A program made the position numbers and the translations under genes. From Plakobranchus ocellatus (Eukaryota; Mollusca; Gastropoda; Plakobranchidae), in the NCBI GenBank assembly GCA_019648995.1, contig BLXT01004368.1, positions 1,769,516 to 1,806,056 on the forward strand: a DNA stretch of 36,541 bases, read 5' to 3'. Below the pieces are notes generated by a model, which saw only the letters and a program-made list of their open reading frames with translations, ran no database searches and had not been told where the DNA came from. Below, in pieces: positions 33,057 to 36,541 of this stretch (position 1 is its first letter; every line of letters begins with the position of its first letter).

Positions 33057-34601
33057 CTCCCGTTCTCCGCCCTACTCCTTTCCAGAGAAGTAACCTTGAT
33101 GTAGGACAATCAAATTCCTCGCTCGTGCATACCAGCCTTCAAAATCACCAATAATTGCTTATGTAAACCTCAACTGCTTCGTTTTCTTTGACTTTTGTTA
33201 TCATTGTCCTGCTCGCGTTTATTGCAGAACTGAGAACGATAATAAAAGTTCCGTTGGCAACGAGTAACATTTTGTTCAAGATTATATCAAGGTGTGTATT
33301 GAAGCCCTGCGATTTTAATTTCAAAGAATAGGTTTTTTTCTTTTCTTCCTTCACCTGCAGCAATCTAATGATGTATGAAAGTTTTTCTTCTTCCCTTTTC
33401 TCCTCGTGAATTTCACACAAAGTTTAGGGAACGTAAAGAGAATGTGGAATTTAAAAAAATCATGACCTTTCTCTTTTCTTCTTCTTGCTTGCTTCGTAAA
33501 CATGATTAGCCTCCTGACCCCTGGTGGTGAAAACAATCTTCCAAGTTCACTTGCACACGATTGACTTTTTTCCCCATGGATTGAAGGCATCGGCATCTTT
33601 CCTTTTCTTTTATTCCATAATCCCTTCTTCAGAAAGTTCATTTAGTTTGCCTAGTTGGCGGTTTTTGTTCTTTACTGTTGTTATTATGCCGAGCGTGATG
33701 GGAATTATGCAGGGGGATGTTTTGTGAGTCAAACCCTAACAATGATGGAACCACCGCACATCTCTGAAATTCGAGAACATCATATTGATCCATGCAAAAT
33801 ATTGATTGTGTGTGCATTTTCAGAAAAAATCTGATGAACAGTTTGTTACCAGCATTATTTTTAGTGAATGCAGCCTGTGACGGTGTTTATTCCAAGAGGA
33901 AAAGAGACAATTTTAACAATAAATCGATTGAATATTGATCAGCCGTCAAAGTCGTGTGACTTTAAAAATTTGCCCACATCCACTGAGGTCTATTTGCCTG
34001 GTTTTGCGCTCTCCGATGTAACCTCCTCCCAGATGTTAAAGAAAAAAAAAAAGAAAGGACAGCGTCTCCATAGAAACGAAGACGCCATGCCTGCAAATAA
34101 AGACTGAAGTGATTCAAAACCGAGGTCATATTGTACTCTTGAAGGTCAAAGAAAGATAGCAGACGTTCTGTACCTTTGCGTGGAGATTGTGTAGAGTAAG
34201 AAACAAATTGTGGTTTTGAGAAATTTCGTTTCCAGTACATATTATTTTATTCCTGGTCAGGATTAAGATTGGTCGAACGCTCCTCGATTTTAGAATTTAA
34301 TAAGTCGCCTCGTGAGATTTTAAAAAGTATTATAGCTTCTCAAACAAGCCTATAAAATAAAAAATAACAACGTCTTTTGTGGCAGATAGTGATCTTTTCT
34401 CTTCCCACGCCCGATTGGAAATGCAAAGAGTTGGCGTAGTCTGTTTTTGCCTTTTATTGGATAATGCATTACCTTGTTGTAAGGTCTGCTGCTCGTCTTA
34501 AGTTTTGATGGGTTCCACCTCTGTATTTGGCTGCTATGGGCTGACTGGTGGGTGTGGCCCGATGAGCCTAGCTCATGTCAAGCTTCTTGACATCTTATAT
34601 G
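33054..34601. other. gene-free stretch with an X-box-like site
   Basis: No recognised gene. At 34064-34077 gtctccatagaaac fits the outline of the RFX X-box (GTnnCCATrGnAAC). A 79-codon frame (33868-34107) crosses it and has no recognisable domain. Confidence 0.35.
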
Positions 34602-34653
34602 TATAGCAATGACTTTTGATCCCCAACTATAGCAATGACTTTTGATCCCCAAC
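34602..34653 (+). repeat. 26-bp perfect tandem duplication
   Basis: tatagcaatgacttttgatc plus cccaac occurs twice without mismatch (34602-34627, 34628-34653), so the duplication is recent. Confidence 0.9.
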
Positions 34654-34676
34654 AGAGTCCTAACACCTCGAAGTAC

Positions 34677-34860
34677 ATGGGCAGCGAGGTTTGTTTATCA
34701 TACAGGTCAGCGATAGGGGCCGACAGGCAGCGATATGCTTTTCTCACCTTTATTTATTTATTTTTTTATAGACCTTGTTTTCTGTCGCTGGATCAAGCCC
34801 GCCACCGATGCCGGGCCTGACGAGGGCCTGAAAGCCTGAGATCGCCTTTTTTTATTGACA
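34677..34860 (+). mobile_element. tRNA-like SINE copy
   Basis: A box-A-like gggcagcgagg lies at about 34680. The box-B-like region tctgtcgctggatcaagccc, then gccgggcctgacgagggcct and gaaagcctgagatcgcc, is followed by a T-rich tail. The core aligns with the minus-strand copy at 10085-10215. The terminal ctgagatcgcc resembles the LINE 3' end at 28535 and at position 1, as expected if the SINE borrows the LINE tail. The A-to-B spacing is too long for an intact tRNA promoter, probably because of the inserted T-rich run at 34746-34766. Confidence 0.4.
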
Positions 34861-35652
34861 GAGCCATATGCACCAAACTACTTACAAAGCTGGTTCTTGC
34901 CTTGAAATGATCTACTCTGCTGCAATGTTTCCTTCCTCCCTTCATGATCAATCCCTTAAGGCTTCCGGCCCCCTCTCATTGGCTTCTCAATCTAGTTCTC
35001 TACTGCCCTCTACCAGATTCTTTAATCCTTTTTACTTTTGCACAATGTTTCATTTACTTTGAGAGAAATAGCAATTACATTGAAAACTTTAAAAGTTTTG
35101 TACTGAGGTTGTGCATAGTTGAAATTTTACAGTTGATATCCTCCCACATTGATTGCATGCTAAAGAGAGCACTTAAATTTTCGCCATGGCATGTGGATTT
35201 AGATCTGCACTCGGGGCGCTAATTTTCCATTGCTTGTGGACGTGCAAGCCATTAAACTGTGCCGGGGCGAGAAGCTTAATCAAACTTGCCCTCAGTGTGG
35301 TGGGAGGCTGGCATTATTACGTTGAGGAACAGTTACGGCTTTTTTTTTTTTTTTTTTTTTTGCTCCCTGTGTAACCTTTTCTATGTGTGGACCGTCCAAC
35401 ACTGCCACACCTCAGCCGTCCCAGCTGTGTATCAAAAGTTATTATTCCTGGCTAAAGATTCTGTTTTTGATTAGCATAGTTTTCTCAATTGTTATGTGAG
35501 CTGGGATGCGGTGGGTTATTCTAAGCACTGCATATCCCTCGAAACTGCACTTTTCCTCAAACAATATTCATGTAATTGACTATTGTTAACTTGGAAGATG
35601 TGTCCCTGTTGTTGGTGGACGTAAATGTTTGGGAAGTCATAACTTACCTTAA
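34861..35652. other. gene-free stretch with a T22 run
   Basis: Short unrecognised frames only. A homopolymer T run lies at 35340-35361. Confidence 0.4.
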
Positions 35653-35856
35653 GTTCACACCAAAAGTGTTGGACGCCCGTCCGATGATGGTCTTCCGTTA
35701 AAATGCAAAAAAAACTACACGCGTTCACACCAGACTTTATTGCGGCCGTGAAGTCTGGTGTGAATGCATGCATGGAATTTAGAGTTTTTTGTTTTTGTTT
35801 TTCATTTTGACGGAAGACCCGTCAACGGACGGGCGTCTGACACTTTTGGTGTGAAC
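35653..35856. mobile_element. nested double-palindrome foldback element
   Basis: The outer arms are 35653-35706 and 35803-35856: gttcacaccaaaagtgttgg, acgcccgtccg, gtcttccgt and aaaatg pair with cattttgacggaagac, cggacgggcgt and cacttttggtgtgaac, with a few small bulges. Inside is a second perfect hairpin, ttcacaccagactt (35724-35737) with aagtctggtgtgaa (35751-35764). Outer and inner arms share gttcacacca, so four copies of one end motif are nested. There is no coding capacity. No confident target duplication was seen. Confidence 0.8.
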
Positions 35857-36541
35857 GCACGGTTTCTCCGACCAACGTCTTTCGGTGACCAAAGTGGGCG
35901 AACAAATGTTTAGTTTAGTAAAGATCTCTGTGCGGTTTCGTGAAAGATCCCAAAACGCTTTCGCAACATCAGCTCTTGTATAAATTTGGTCGGGGTATGT
36001 TGGAATCTCAGTGCTTAGGAATGATTAGTGATTATGAACTTTTTTTTTTTCCGGTTACCGAATAGACATCTTTGAGCATTGTTAAGCAATTTCTCGTCTA
36101 AATTTTCGTTCGCGCCCGCATCGTCTCACCGAGTTATCGTTTCAAGTAAAAGTAAAAAAGCAGCAGAAAGTTTGGCGCTTGAGTGATGCACCATAAACTA
36201 TCCATGAATCCAATAATCATGTACTTATATATTATCTGAAGACCTTACTTATTTATTTATTCATTTATTTTATATCACAATCAACTGTACTAACGCCATG
36301 TCCTTGTCCATGATATAGTAAAATTTCATGTGTTTATTTATCATGCAGATGACTTATTCTATAATTTATTTATTTATAAAATGAATTATTTACGGCACTT
36401 GAGATTGGTGCTAGGGCAATAACTGAGAATGTCGAGGTAAAATTTTGCCCAGGAATTGTACATTTTTTTGGATTGCTTTTCCAGCAAAGATAAAATTTTA
36501 CGAAAGCTCTATTCTTTTTCACTTATAATTGACTCTTTCTT
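35857..36541. other. right edge, no gene seen
   Basis: A mildly CpG-containing patch at about 36100-36160 and TTTA-type runs at about 36245-36275 and 36365-36380. No coding exon was recognised. Confidence 0.4.

Noticed and set aside
1..36541. Bacterial-type systems (CRISPR arrays, operons, toxin-antitoxin pairs)
   Set aside because: Intron-bearing, AT-rich animal sequence; the repeats are microsatellites, minisatellites and transposons without CRISPR spacing.

Overview
The window is AT-rich, intron-bearing, repeat-laden animal DNA. It is best read as a mollusc, probably a gastropod. That is an inference from a metazoan SLC46-type transporter gene with phase-1 introns, RTE- and I/Nimb-type LINE remnants, a mariner fragment and tRNA-like SINEs whose conceptual peptides resemble those I recall from sea-slug predictions. 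No bacterial operon, rRNA, CRISPR array or convincing tRNA gene was seen. Three runs of N (11715-11741, 22776-22904, 32991-32994) lie in or beside simple repeats, so this is a draft assembly.

Layout. 1-10690 is mostly non-coding: a LINE 3' tail at the left edge, several short tandem arrays (681-979, 2084-2388, 5846-6397), an isolated GPCR-like NPxxY coding fragment (about 4388-4443, minus), a long AG tract, a TA-flanked inverted-repeat element (9166-9419) and a SINE-like copy on the minus strand (about 10085-10215). 10691-14622 (minus) holds the only confident gene, a complete SLC46-family transporter in four coding exons (450 residues), with a decayed copy of the start of exon 1 just upstream (14660-14763).

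15845-23050 is a transposon graveyard. An RTE-like LINE on the minus strand is split by a 929-bp insert, which itself carries a 399-bp piggyBac-like MITE flanked by TTAA. A truncated mariner abuts the LINE. Then come two head-to-tail copies of one inverted-repeat transposon; the 338-bp copy is an internal-deletion derivative of the 1916-bp copy. A second RTE-like LINE C-terminus and a gapped (TAG)n microsatellite follow.

24000-36541 probably contains the start of a plus-strand transcription unit: a candidate non-coding first exon near 24000-24107, a second exon 29498-29617 with a strong start-codon context, and a phase-compatible third exon at 31145 that would give a 56-residue product. A truncated I/Nimb-type LINE sits in its first intron. 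Further right are a CpG-rich promoter-like patch (about 31960-32240), a CT/C microsatellite, another SINE-like copy (about 34677-34860) and a nested double-palindrome foldback element (35653-35856). The genes shown do not form a pathway; the main biological content is one transporter gene plus a layered record of mobile-element activity.
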